Assembly: GCF_030758315.1 (NCBI RefSeq)
Contig: NZ_CP132336.1
Span: forward strand, 3,439,001 to 3,503,000
Reading direction: 5' to 3'
From: Pararhizobium sp. IMCC3301
GTDB lineage: Bacteria; Pseudomonadota; Alphaproteobacteria; Rhizobiales; GCA-2746425
Length of the DNA stretch: 64,000 nt
Positions within the stretch are counted from its first letter, which is position 1. Each line of letters opens with the position of its first letter. The position numbers were made by a program, and so were the translations under genes. The notes under the pieces are model-generated. The model saw only the letters and a list, made by a program, of their open reading frames with translations, ran no database searches and was not told where the DNA came from. Shown in pieces: positions 8,931 to 17,207 of this stretch.

Positions 8931-9703
8931 CGATGGAAATGCCGAAGAATACCTTTAAAAAGGCGCTGCGCGAAGGCCGCCAACAAATCGGCCTATGGTG
9001 CACTATGCCGGACCCCTATCTGACCGAAATTCTGTCCACTGCCGGCTTTGACTGGTTGTTGCTGGATGCCGAACATTCACCCACTGATATCCGCTCCATG
9101 ATGGTGCAGTTGCAGGTCGGACGCGCTGGCCCCAGCGCGCTGGTTGTGCGTCCCCCGGTGAATGATACGGTGTTGATCAAACAATATCTCGATATCGGCG
9201 CTCAGACATTGCTGTTGCCGATGATCCAGTCGGCTGAGGAAGCCAGAGCAGCAGTGTCTGCGATGCGTTATCCGCCCGCAGGTGTGCGCGGAGTGGCCGG
9301 GATGACCCGTGCCACCCGCTTTGGCCGTGCCGAGAACTATCTGCAACGCGCCGAAGAGGAATTGTGCTTGCTGGTGCAGGTCGAAACCAGAGGTGCGCTG
9401 GAGCATATTGAAGCGATTGCCGCCGTCGATGGCGTGGATGGCATCTTTGTCGGACCATCCGATCTGGCCGCCAGCCTTGGCCATCGCGGCGACCCGTTTC
9501 ACCCCGAAGTCGTGGAAGCCGTCGAATCCGCAATTGCCCGTATCACCGCTGCCGGAAAGCCGGCCGGCATTCTGACACCCAATGTCGAATTCGCCCAGCG
9601 CTGCATGGATCTCGGAACACGCTTCACGGCTGTCGGCAATGATATGGCAGTGCTGCTGAACGGCGCAGAAGCGCTGGCGCAGAAGTTTGCCGGCAAGCCA
9701 TAA
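8927..9703 (+). CDS. HpcH/HpaI-family class II aldolase
   Basis: A 258-residue metal-dependent aldolase of the HpaI / 2-keto-3-deoxyglucarate aldolase (GarL) type, which cleaves 2-keto-3-deoxy acids to pyruvate and an aldehyde. The metal ligands appear as Glu in QVETRGAL and Asp in FVGPSDLAAS; LLLDAEHSP carries the catalytic His, and VRPPVND the substrate-binding Arg. The ATG overlaps the kdgD stop (ATGA). Together with KdgD it provides two alternative fates for the same 2-keto-3-deoxy acid. Its last codons form the start of a 164-bp sequence repeated at 16867-17030. Confidence 0.87.
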   Translation: MTMEMPKNTFKKALREGRQQIGLWCTMPDPYLTEILSTAGFDWLLLDAEHSPTDIRSMMVQLQVGRAGPSALVVRPPVNDTVLIKQYLDIGAQTLLLPMIQSAEEARAAVSAMRYPPAGVRGVAGMTRATRFGRAENYLQRAEEELCLLVQVETRGALEHIEAIAAVDGVDGIFVGPSDLAASLGHRGDPFHPEVVEAVESAIARITAAGKPAGILTPNVEFAQRCMDLGTRFTAVGNDMAVLLNGAEALAQKFAGKP

Positions 9704-9848
9704 TCGGTCACAGCTCCGCAGCCCTGAAGACCGGGTTTGTGCGCCCGCTGGATCTCGCTACACGCAGCTTGTGGTCATCTGCACCACGGCGCGAGGTATG
9801 CGTTGCCGGCACACGCGCAGTATCTCGGTGGCACAGCGCTTTGATGGT
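9685..9848. repeat. 164-bp dispersed repeat, copy 1
   Basis: This stretch runs from the last codons of the HpaI-type gene to the stop of the GntR gene and matches 16867-17030 over exactly the same length, with scattered substitutions and no net insertion or deletion. Conserved blocks include GCTGGATCTCGCTACACGCA and CAGTATCTCGGTGGCA. Neither strand has a convincing gene. It probably came from an ancestral duplication or mobile element. Confidence 0.8.
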
Positions 9849-10514
9849 CTACATCACCTTGATGAGATCCAGTTTCGACTTGTGAACATGTGCGGCCATG
9901 ATGGCTTCCGCAGCGAGAGAGTCTGCAGCGGCCAGCGCAGCAATGATCTGTCGATGATCATTGACGACACCGACAAAGCGATCATTGTCGTAACCAAATT
10001 TTTGCCAAAGCGTTGCAAGAAGCAGCCAATTCCGTGAAACGATTGATGCCGCATCTTTACTTCCGGCGATTTCGTTGATGGTATTGTGAAACGTATGGTT
10101 TGCACTCAACGCTTGATCATATTCCGCAGCATCCAGTGCTGTTTCCATTCTGGACTGAATTTCCTCAAGTTTTTTGATATCTGCCGGAACAGCGCGCTCT
10201 GCCGCACGTCTGGCCAGAACGGATTCAATGCTTGCCCGCATCTCCATCAGATCAACGATAAAATTCTTGTCCGGTGCCCGCACGCGGGCACCCTTGTTCG
10301 GTTCAAAAATGACGATACCGTCGCCAGCCAACTCGCGCAGGGCACCACGTATCGGCATGTGACTGGTTTCATAGCGCGCCGCCAGCCTGTTGATCGAAAG
10401 ATGTTCTCCAAGATCAAACACGCCCTCGACAATATCATTCCTTATCCGTTCGGTGACATTGGCGCTAAGTTTCATCGATGCATGCCTTGCCCTGATAATT
10501 TGGCGGTTGACCAT
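9849..10514 (-). CDS. GntR-family (FCD-type) transcriptional regulator of the first TctABC locus
   Basis: About 221 residues, with a winged-helix domain (LSANVTERIRNDIVEG to PIRGALRELAGDGIVIF) and a helical FCD domain (FHNTINEIAGS, DHRQIIAALA). It follows tctA on the same strand by a short gap, so it is the last gene of the tct operon. Start is uncertain: ATG 10544, 10514 and 10475 are all possible and none has a strong ribosome site. The two TTTGATCAAA boxes upstream of tctC (13665-13727) are good candidates for its binding site, giving autoregulation together with the transporter. Confidence 0.87.
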   Translation of the reverse strand: MVNRQIIRARHASMKLSANVTERIRNDIVEGVFDLGEHLSINRLAARYETSHMPIRGALRELAGDGIVIFEPNKGARVRAPDKNFIVDLMEMRASIESVLARRAAERAVPADIKKLEEIQSRMETALDAAEYDQALSANHTFHNTINEIAGSKDAASIVSRNWLLLATLWQKFGYDNDRFVGVVNDHRQIIAALAAADSLAAEAIMAAHVHKSKLDLIKVM

Positions 10515-10571
10515 TACAACACCCGTCAAATGAAACTGCCACATAAAAGAACATGGCTCTGCAGCCGACAG

Positions 10572-12062
10572 TCAAATTGCCGTCCCCGAACGCTGCCGTC
10601 GTTTGCTGATCAGGGGCATGAACAGGACCGCAATCGACACGATGAGAAAGATCAGCGTGATAGGCCTGGTCAGGAAATCGGCCAAATTATTTTCACTGAT
10701 GATCAGTGCTGTACGGAAGTTCCTTTCGGCGATAGGCGTCAGGATGAAGCCAATCACAAATGGCGCTACCGGGATTTTCCACGCACGGAACAAGAGACCC
10801 AACAAACCAAAAGCAAACATCACCCAAATGTCAAAGACCCGGTTATTCACGGCATAGGCACCGACGACGCAAAGCAAAAGCAGAACCGGCACGAGATATC
10901 TGGAGGGCAGGTCAATTAATTTGGCGAAGAACCGGATGCCCGCAAGCATCAGAACCAGCATCAACAGGTTGGCAATGAACATCACCGACATGAAGCCATA
11001 GACAATCTCAGGTTCGTTTTGGAACAGGAGGGGCCCAGGACGGACCGAGTGCAATGTCAGTGCGGCGATGAGAATTACGTCGATGATCGATCCGGGAATG
11101 CCCATTGTTATCATCGGAATAAGGGCACCACCAACGGTCGCGCTATTTGCAGCCTCTGAGGCGACAATACCTTCGTCACAACCGGTGCCGAACATCTCGG
11201 GCGTTTTGGACGAGTTCTTGGCCGTCACATAGGACACGATGGCTCCGACAGAGCCACCCACACCGGGCAGTATCCCGATCCATGTGCCAATCAGGGACGA
11301 CCGGATCACGTTGAACCATTGAGAGGTGAAATCCGATACTTTGACCCACGACATCTTGGCACCGAGTTTCAGCCGTTTCGCGCCGTCCCCGGTGTTCGCG
11401 CTATCAGCAAGTAATTGGGTAATCGCAAAAATGCCCAGCAATACAGCGAGCAGGCTGAACCCGGCATTCATCTGTGGTAGCCCAAAGGTCAAACGGGGTT
11501 GGGCTGTGATCGTATCGATCCCCGGAATTGCGACCAGCATCCCCAAACAGGCTGAAAGCAGCGCTTTGATCATTGAGCCTTCGCTGAGCGAAGAGATCAG
11601 CATCAGCGCCGCGAGGACCAAAGCAAAATATTCATGCGGGCCGAATTTCAGAGCAAGCTTTGCCAGAGGAGGGGACAAGAAAACCAGTGCCAGCCACGAC
11701 ACAAGCCCACCGATGAAGGAGGCAATGATGCCAAGTTGCAAGGCGCGGTCCGGCCGCCCTTTTTGCGCCATTGGCGCGGCGTCCAGTGTGGTCATCATGC
11801 TGGATGCGCTGCCTGGAATGCTCAGAAGCGTCGCCGAGACAAGCCCCCCGGCGATAGAGCCGACATATTGGCCCACGAGCAGAGCAACTCCGTCAAGAGG
11901 TTCCCAGCCATAGGTAAGTGGCAGCGACAGCGCGACCAGCATGGCACCGTTCAGACCGGGGATAGCTCCGACAACAATTCCAGACAGCACGCCGACGAAG
12001 ATCAAAATGAACGGGCCAGGCTGCAGCATGCTGCCAAACGATGCGAGGAGATCAAGTATCAT
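10572..12062 (-). CDS. tctA: Tripartite tricarboxylate transporter large permease TctA
   Basis: A 496-residue inner-membrane permease with 11-12 hydrophobic segments and the TctA motifs GAIPGLNGAML near the N-terminus and GVGGSVGAIVSYV in the middle. It is the main translocation subunit of a secondary TTT importer for carboxylates. The ATG overlaps the tctB stop (ATGA). Order tctC-tctB-tctA-gntR on the minus strand. The solute is unknown; the divergent sulfatase and dehydrogenase suggest a hydroxylated, possibly sulfated, acid. Confidence 0.95.
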   Translation of the reverse strand: MILDLLASFGSMLQPGPFILIFVGVLSGIVVGAIPGLNGAMLVALSLPLTYGWEPLDGVALLVGQYVGSIAGGLVSATLLSIPGSASSMMTTLDAAPMAQKGRPDRALQLGIIASFIGGLVSWLALVFLSPPLAKLALKFGPHEYFALVLAALMLISSLSEGSMIKALLSACLGMLVAIPGIDTITAQPRLTFGLPQMNAGFSLLAVLLGIFAITQLLADSANTGDGAKRLKLGAKMSWVKVSDFTSQWFNVIRSSLIGTWIGILPGVGGSVGAIVSYVTAKNSSKTPEMFGTGCDEGIVASEAANSATVGGALIPMITMGIPGSIIDVILIAALTLHSVRPGPLLFQNEPEIVYGFMSVMFIANLLMLVLMLAGIRFFAKLIDLPSRYLVPVLLLLCVVGAYAVNNRVFDIWVMFAFGLLGLLFRAWKIPVAPFVIGFILTPIAERNFRTALIISENNLADFLTRPITLIFLIVSIAVLFMPLISKRRQRSGTAI

Positions 12063-12547
12063 GGCAGGATCACCGTAAAGACACGGGTGAACACAATCAG
12101 TGTCACAATTATGCTCAGCACCGCCACTGCAGCAGAAATGGCGATATTCTTAAGGCTAAAACTGGACAGGGCCAGAACCGCCAGAAAACAAAACAGGCCT
12201 CCCGACAACCAGAACGGCAACACCTTCCATTCAATCGCCATCAAAAACACCAACAGAAGAGCTGATGTGATCCAGATCGGACGGGACGCGCCGGGCGCTT
12301 TCAGGCCCGAAATCCAGCGCACAGGTGCACCAGGCGGTGTTGAGGCACCGCCTGGTGAGTTCAAATAGGTGAGCAGGAGAAACAGAATCGCCAGAGCGAT
12401 CATTGCGATGGCGATAATCTTCGGGACAAGTCCCGCGCTGATGTTGGACATCAGCGAGGGTGGTATTTGGTCAGCGGACCAATAAACAGTCACTCCAAGC
12501 ACGATGCTGGCAATGACCAGCAAAACATCACTTTTGCCAGGTCTCAC
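12059..12547 (-). CDS. tctB: Tripartite tricarboxylate transporter small permease TctB
   Basis: A 162-residue protein with four hydrophobic segments, as in TctB, the small membrane subunit of TTT carriers. The start is GTG, preceded by GGGAG. Sequence similarity in this family is low, so the call leans on length, topology and position between tctC and tctA. Confidence 0.85.
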   Translation of the reverse strand: MRPGKSDVLLVIASIVLGVTVYWSADQIPPSLMSNISAGLVPKIIAIAMIALAILFLLLTYLNSPGGASTPPGAPVRWISGLKAPGASRPIWITSALLLVFLMAIEWKVLPFWLSGGLFCFLAVLALSSFSLKNIAISAAVAVLSIIVTLIVFTRVFTVILP

Positions 12548-12573
12548 TGGTCCGCTCCCTTATTCTGTAATGC

Positions 12574-13530
12574 TTATTTGCCCAGAATATATTTATTTGC
12601 TGCTTCCTGGATCGCCGCAAAACGAGCATCCAGTGTCGTGACGAGTTCGTCGCCCGTGATCAGCGCAGGCGTAATGTTGCGCTTCATCATGGTTTCCTGA
12701 AACTTCGCATCGTTGACGGTTTCTGCAAACGCCTTCGCCAGATGCGCAATGATTTCCGCATCGGTTCCTGCTGGAACATACCAAATGTAGTGCAGACCAA
12801 CGCTTACATCATATCCCTGTTCCTTGGCGGTTGGAACGTCTGCCAGCACAGGCTGGCGATCGGCATCAAACACGGCCAAGGGGACAATATCCCCGGCTGT
12901 GATCGAATCCAAAGCCGCAGAGACTTCGAACATACCTGCATCGATAGTGCCGCTCAGCAATGCTTTCATTGTATCGGCACCGCCACCTGTGGGCACGAAT
13001 GTCACATTATGGTCGATGGGAGACAATGCGTTCAGGAAAAAGAAGTGGTTGGCCGCGCCAGGGTTCACACCCAGTTTCAGTTTCCTGTCACCACCCTTGG
13101 CGGCAGCGTAGAATTCTTCGAGGTTCGTATAAGGTGACCCGCTGGGCACGGTCAGGACGATGACTTCCTTGGCGACTTGTGCGACAGGGATCATCGACGA
13201 TGGGCCCATCGTATTAATACCGGTTGCAGACGATGTGAGGAACGCCTCATGTGTCGACAACAATGTATAGCCATCCGCATCCGCATTGGCAGCTTCCATC
13301 GCGCCAATTGAAGTGCCGCCGCCGCCCATATTGATGATCGCCAGATCAGCACCGAGCTTTTTCCCCAGCACTTCGGCGACCTGCCGGGTCGTCACATCTG
13401 TACCGCCACCTGCGCCATTGGGCACAATCACTTTGATCGGCGCGCTTGGATACTCTTCTGCAGCTGCGGATGTAATGCTCAGAGCAAGGCTTCCCGCTGC
13501 AAGCAACGCTGTAAAAATTCTTCTATTCAT
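12574..13530 (-). CDS. tctC: TTT periplasmic solute-binding protein TctC (Bug family)
   Basis: About 318 residues. It starts at ATG 13530 with GGAGGA upstream, followed by a signal peptide (RRIFTALLAAGSLALSITSAAAEE) probably cut after AAA. The mature protein begins with the Bug-family YPSAPIKVIVPNGAGGGTDVTTR region, the pyrrolidone-like carboxylate-binding loop, and contains NMGGGGTSIGA. It delivers a carboxylated solute to TctA/TctB. First gene of the operon, with two palindromic boxes upstream. Confidence 0.93.
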   Translation of the reverse strand: MNRRIFTALLAAGSLALSITSAAAEEYPSAPIKVIVPNGAGGGTDVTTRQVAEVLGKKLGADLAIINMGGGGTSIGAMEAANADADGYTLLSTHEAFLTSSATGINTMGPSSMIPVAQVAKEVIVLTVPSGSPYTNLEEFYAAAKGGDRKLKLGVNPGAANHFFFLNALSPIDHNVTFVPTGGGADTMKALLSGTIDAGMFEVSAALDSITAGDIVPLAVFDADRQPVLADVPTAKEQGYDVSVGLHYIWYVPAGTDAEIIAHLAKAFAETVNDAKFQETMMKRNITPALITGDELVTTLDARFAAIQEAANKYILGK

Positions 13531-13664
13531 AACTATCCTCCGGTTTGATGATTCATCTGTCGTCAGCAGGGATAACATCGCCAGGCGATTGGCATTTGAA
13601 ATACCTTGTTATTCCCCATACCTTCCCTCCTCGTCCTCCATAGGCGTCATATTTGACGCTCATT

Positions 13665-13676
13665 ATTTGATCAAAT
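13665..13676. promoter_or_regulatory. Palindromic box 1 (ATTTGATCAAAT), probable GntR operator
   Basis: A perfect 12-bp palindrome in the divergent region between tctC and the sulfatase gene. The same 10-bp core recurs at 13718-13727, centre to centre 52 bp, about five helical turns. The paired arrangement supports a regulator dimer-of-dimers; the GntR protein at 9849-10514 is the candidate. Confidence 0.7.
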
Positions 13677-13717
13677 CAAAGCGAAAAATGCTCAAAAAGT
13701 CAATATATTTCTTTACT

Positions 13718-13727
13718 TTTGATCAAA
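13718..13727. promoter_or_regulatory. Palindromic box 2 (TTTGATCAAA), probable GntR operator
   Basis: A perfect 10-bp palindrome identical to the core of the box at 13665-13676 and lying 67 bases before the sulfatase ATG. Together the two could co-regulate the divergent tct and sulfatase transcripts. Confidence 0.68.
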
Positions 13728-13794
13728 TATAGTTTCGATTAAGATCAATAGCAGCACATATGCGACCGTCAAATGCGATGATAGGTAAAGAGAA

Positions 13795-15318
13795 ATGAAA
13801 ACAATTTTCGTCATGCAGGATTCATTGGTGCGCGCGGCTTTGGGCTCTTATGGCGGCACAAAAATCCCGACGCCGAATTTTGATCGTCTCGCGGCCCGGG
13901 GGATCTCGTTTGATAGGCATTATGTCGGGTCGCTGCCCTGCATGCCCGCGCGGCGTGAATTACACACCGGACGCCTCAATTTCTTTCACCGGTCATGGGG
14001 GCCTCTGGAGCCGTTTGATCTGTCTGCACCGGAATTGATGCAGCAACACAACGTCTACTCCCACCTGGTGACTGATCACTATCACTACTTCGAGGACGGC
14101 GGTTCGACATATCACAATCGCTATAACAGCTATGATTTCATTCGCGGTCAGGAATGGGACAAATGGAAAGCCCGGGTTGAGCCGCCGGTCGAAGATTACA
14201 AGGCGAATTACCATCCGTTGCAATTCTCGGAATCACGCGCGGATGGCCGGTTACAACATTTGATCAACCGCGATTCAATTCGTGACGAATCTGATTTCTG
14301 TACGCCACGCACCTATCAGGCGGCCTTTGAATTCCTCGACAGCAATCGCGAAGCCGACAACTGGTTTCTGCAATTGGAACTTTTCGATCCGCACGAGCCG
14401 TTTGCCGCACCAGAGCGGTTCAAGTCTATGTTCCCCACTGATTACGAGGGGCCGATCCTGAACTGGCCGCGCTACAAAAAAGTCGAGGAAACGCCCGGTG
14501 AGATCGCAGAATTACGGGCGAATTACGCGGCACTGGTGGCGATGTGTGACGAATATTTTGGCCGGCTGCTGGATTATATGGACACACATGACATGTGGAA
14601 GGACACGGCAATTGTCCTGTCTACCGATCATGGCATCCTGCTCAGCGAGCATGAGTGGTGGCAAAAAAACCGGATGCCGTTTTACAATGAAATCGCCCAT
14701 ATTCCGCTAATCATCTATCATCCGGATCATGCCAGTCGTGCCGGCGAACGGCGGTCTGCTCTGACCCAGACCGTCGATCTGATGCCGACTTTCCTGGAAT
14801 GGCACGGGGTGCCGGTGCCACAGGGTCTGGACGCAAAATCGTTGAATCCGGTGCTGGAAAACGATGCGCCGCAGCGGGAGGTCGCAGTGTTTGGGATGTT
14901 TGGATCATCGACCAACGTCACTGACGGGAGATACACCTATTTCAACTACCCGGAGGATATGCTGGCGGTCGATCTGTATGAATATACGCTGATGCCCATG
15001 CGCCAGAAAAAGCTCTTTAGCGCAGCGGAATTTGACGGGGCTGAACTCACTCGCGCATTTGAGTACACCAATGGCTATCCGGTGCTGAAATTGCCGGCCC
15101 TCAAGAACGCAGCAGGGCAGCCCTGCGGCCACGCCAGCCAGGGACCTTACGCAGATACTGATTCCCGGCTGTTCGATCTGGAAACTGATCCGGGACAGGA
15201 AACGCCAATCGACGCGCCTGATGTCGTTGCCCGGCTGGTCGCAGGCATGGTGGATGTCATGCGCGCAAATGAAGCTCCCGCTGAGGCCTTTGAGCGCCTT
15301 TGTGTGCAGCAACAATAG
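13795..15318 (+). CDS. Sulfatase-family hydrolase, leaderless (cytoplasmic)
   Basis: A 507-residue alkaline-phosphatase-superfamily hydrolase. The modification motif is CMPAR at residues 49-53 (C-x-P-x-R), where the Cys would become formylglycine. The second metal-binding motif STDHGILLSEHEWW and the C-terminal RLFDLETDPGQETP are as in arylsulfatases. There is no signal peptide: the protein begins directly with MKTIFVMQDS, so it acts in the cytoplasm on imported substrate. No formylglycine-generating enzyme is in the window. It is divergent from the TctABC genes and 12 bases upstream of a dehydrogenase. Phosphonate or phosphodiester hydrolysis is an alternative within the superfamily. Confidence 0.87.
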   Translation: MKTIFVMQDSLVRAALGSYGGTKIPTPNFDRLAARGISFDRHYVGSLPCMPARRELHTGRLNFFHRSWGPLEPFDLSAPELMQQHNVYSHLVTDHYHYFEDGGSTYHNRYNSYDFIRGQEWDKWKARVEPPVEDYKANYHPLQFSESRADGRLQHLINRDSIRDESDFCTPRTYQAAFEFLDSNREADNWFLQLELFDPHEPFAAPERFKSMFPTDYEGPILNWPRYKKVEETPGEIAELRANYAALVAMCDEYFGRLLDYMDTHDMWKDTAIVLSTDHGILLSEHEWWQKNRMPFYNEIAHIPLIIYHPDHASRAGERRSALTQTVDLMPTFLEWHGVPVPQGLDAKSLNPVLENDAPQREVAVFGMFGSSTNVTDGRYTYFNYPEDMLAVDLYEYTLMPMRQKKLFSAAEFDGAELTRAFEYTNGYPVLKLPALKNAAGQPCGHASQGPYADTDSRLFDLETDPGQETPIDAPDVVARLVAGMVDVMRANEAPAEAFERLCVQQQ

Positions 15319-15330
15319 AGTTCAGATGCA

Positions 15331-16236
15331 ATGAGAAAAATGACTCAAAAAGTTGCGATTTTCGGCCTTGGCTCTATGGGCTACGGAATTGCATCATCGG
15401 TTTTGCGTAACGGGCATCCGACCTGGGGCGTCGATATTAACCCTGCAGCTATGGATCGGTTCCGAGCAGATGGCGGCCGCTCTGATCCCATTGCGGATGT
15501 GATGGGCACGCTTGATGCAGTGGTTGTTGTCGTGCTCAACTCGGCGCAGACGGAAAGCGTTTTATTCGGTGACGCTGGCATTGTGCAGCATCTCAAACCC
15601 GGGGCGGTTGTTCTGGCTTGTGCCACGGTTGCACCGGATTTTGCGCGTGCCATGTCGGGGCGCTGTGCAGAAACCGGCGTGCATTATCTCGATGCGCCGA
15701 TATCCGGGGGTGCCGCGAAAGCGGCACAGGGCAGGCTCAGCATCATGGCTTCCGGCACGCCCGAGGCATTTGCCGCGGCACGGCCGACCCTCGATGCCAC
15801 AGCCGAAACCGTTTTTGAACTAGGCGATGCGGCAGGTGCCGGGTCAGCGATGAAAGCGGTGAACCAGCTCCTGGCGGGCGTCCATATCGCGGCCATGGCC
15901 GAGGCGCTGACCTTTGGCATGACCCAGGGTGTAGCGCCCGGAAAATTCGTTGAGGTGATCAGCAAATGCGCCGGCACCAGTTGGATGCTGGAAAATCGTG
16001 CACCGCATGTTGTTGCCGGAGATTATACACCACTGAGTTCGGTCAATATCTGGCCCAAGGATCTGGGAATTGTCCTCGATATCGCCAGGGCATCGCACTT
16101 CAGCGCACCGATTACCGCCGCCGCGCTTCAGCAATTTATTGCCGCTGCAGGCATGGGGCATGGCGGCGAAGACGATGCGGCCGTCGCTAAGGTCTATGCC
16201 CGCAATGCAGGGTTGACCCTGCCGGGCGAACCGTAA
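15331..16236 (+). CDS. 3-hydroxyisobutyrate/threonate dehydrogenase-family oxidoreductase
   Basis: A 301-residue beta-hydroxyacid dehydrogenase. The Rossmann motif GLGSMG is at the N-terminus, the substrate-binding DAPISGGAAKAA in the middle and the catalytic lysine in MKAVNQLLAG. It resembles L-threonate dehydrogenase (LtnD) in length and in the NIWPKDLGIVLDIA segment. It follows the sulfatase by 12 bases, so both probably act on one imported compound: desulfation then oxidation of the freed hydroxyacid. The start could also be the ATG three codons later. Confidence 0.87.
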   Translation: MRKMTQKVAIFGLGSMGYGIASSVLRNGHPTWGVDINPAAMDRFRADGGRSDPIADVMGTLDAVVVVVLNSAQTESVLFGDAGIVQHLKPGAVVLACATVAPDFARAMSGRCAETGVHYLDAPISGGAAKAAQGRLSIMASGTPEAFAAARPTLDATAETVFELGDAAGAGSAMKAVNQLLAGVHIAAMAEALTFGMTQGVAPGKFVEVISKCAGTSWMLENRAPHVVAGDYTPLSSVNIWPKDLGIVLDIARASHFSAPITAAALQQFIAAAGMGHGGEDDAAVAKVYARNAGLTLPGEP

Positions 16237-16331
16237 CCTCCCGGGGCCGCCCGCATTGCCGGTGTTGCGCATGACGCCAGGAAAAAACTGGTGAAATGAG
16301 TGCATTTCAATGCGGGTGTGCTGCGAGGTTT

Positions 16332-16376
16332 TGACCGAGTTTTATTATCCGTTCACCGCCATTCGAGATCGCAAGA
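16332..16376 (+). pseudogene. 45-bp fragment of a kdgD gene
   Basis: Matches 8749-8793 of kdgD at 43 of 45 positions and then stops abruptly. It is too short to encode anything and marks a broken duplication of the kdgD-hpaI region. It is followed by a short stretch (about 16412-16460) faintly similar to the 164-bp repeat. Confidence 0.85.
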
Positions 16377-16446
16377 GTTGCTAAACGCTGTCCGCTGGGA
16401 TGATCTGGAGCACCGAATGCCGGGTCTGCACGCTCGCCGGAAGTCG

Positions 16447-16722
16447 TTACACGCCGCTGGTTGCTGGCCATAGATATTCATGGTCAGTCATCAGTGGATG
16501 GCTAATCCAAACCACCAACGATTTACGAGTTCCTTCGGTAAATTCGAAACGAACTGGCGTCTTCGATTTGCTTTGCATGATTGAAGTGCGTTCCTTCACT
16601 GCACCCGCGCTGAACACATCTGCGTGCGTCAGCATGGCAAGGCCGCACCCCAGAAACTTACTGTCGATGACTGTGTTAAAAAGAGCCAAATCCAGCACCG
16701 CATCCGCCAGCTCTAATACCAA
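16447..16722 (-). pseudogene. Tyrosine recombinase (phage-type integrase) fragment
   Basis: The minus-strand reading ADAVLDLALFNTVIDSK, then TSIMQSKSKTPVRFEFTEGT and HEYLWPAT, matches the middle of the short alphaproteobacterial integrases (DLALFN.AIDSKLRGCDL, KT..PV.FEIT..TR, .YL.PSR). The region with the catalytic His-x-x-Arg and Tyr is missing, and the conserved GCDL has become GCGL. It is an inactive remnant directly joined to an IS630 remnant. Confidence 0.75.
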
Positions 16723-16731
16723 AGTCAGAAA

Positions 16732-16866
16732 TCACTGACCCACATGAGCCCAGTTTCTCATTCCGATTGATGTGTTGGCTTCCGGATGTCGGATGAGATT
16801 GTTCCATGCATCGCATGCTGCATCGACGATAGCGGTGTAGTCTTTGAAGACGCAGTTTGAGAGCCA
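16732..16866 (-). pseudogene. IS630-family transposase C-terminal fragment
   Basis: The minus strand reads NWLSNCVFKDYTAIVDAACD, then AWNNLIRHPEANTSIGMRNW and AHVGQ followed by a stop at 16734-16732. This is the usual C-terminal end of IS630 transposases (NWLSNRVF...IVDACC.AWN.L...P..I.SIG.R.WAH). Nothing upstream continues the frame: it is cut off at the boundary with the 164-bp repeat. A scar of past transposition. Confidence 0.8.
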
Positions 16867-17030
16867 GTTTGCCGACAAGCCATAATCGGTCACGGCTCCG
16901 CAGCTCTGAAGACCGGGTTTGCGCGCCCGCTGGATCTCGCTACACGCAGCTTGTGGTTATCGGCACCATGGCGCGAGGTGTGTCCGGTCGGAAGATGTGC
17001 AGTATCTCGGTGGCAGAGCGCTTCGTTGGT
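16867..17030. repeat. 164-bp dispersed repeat, copy 2
   Basis: Matches 9685-9848 end to end with no net length change. It begins with the last codons and stop of an HpaI-type gene (GTTTGCCGACAAGCCATAA), which shows that it descends from the region downstream of that aldolase. The remaining bases to 17207 hold no gene I can recognise. Confidence 0.8.
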
Positions 17031-17207
17031 ATTGACGAGGCCGGGAGCTCAATCCTCCCCTGCAGCACCATTCTTCTCACTTAAAACAGTGTATTGTAGT
17101 TCACTTCTTTGACACTAGCGACGTAGCAAAATATACCGCTCCACAATAGATCCAATACAGACATGCGGGGTGGAGGCGAGGTCATAAACCACTTGCAAAG
17201 GAGGCCG

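Noticed and set aside
9685-9848. 164-bp repeat considered as a tRNA or known small RNA
   Set aside because: No cloverleaf or CCA end could be drawn, and I recognise no known RNA family.
13795-15318. Sulfatase considered as choline sulfatase BetC
   Set aside because: BetC has a CSPSR-type motif and normally sits with betIBA; this gene has CMPAR and lies with a TTT transporter.
16400-16738. 112-codon plus-strand frame in the island
   Set aside because: It lies opposite the integrase fragment, whose minus-strand reading has clear family motifs.
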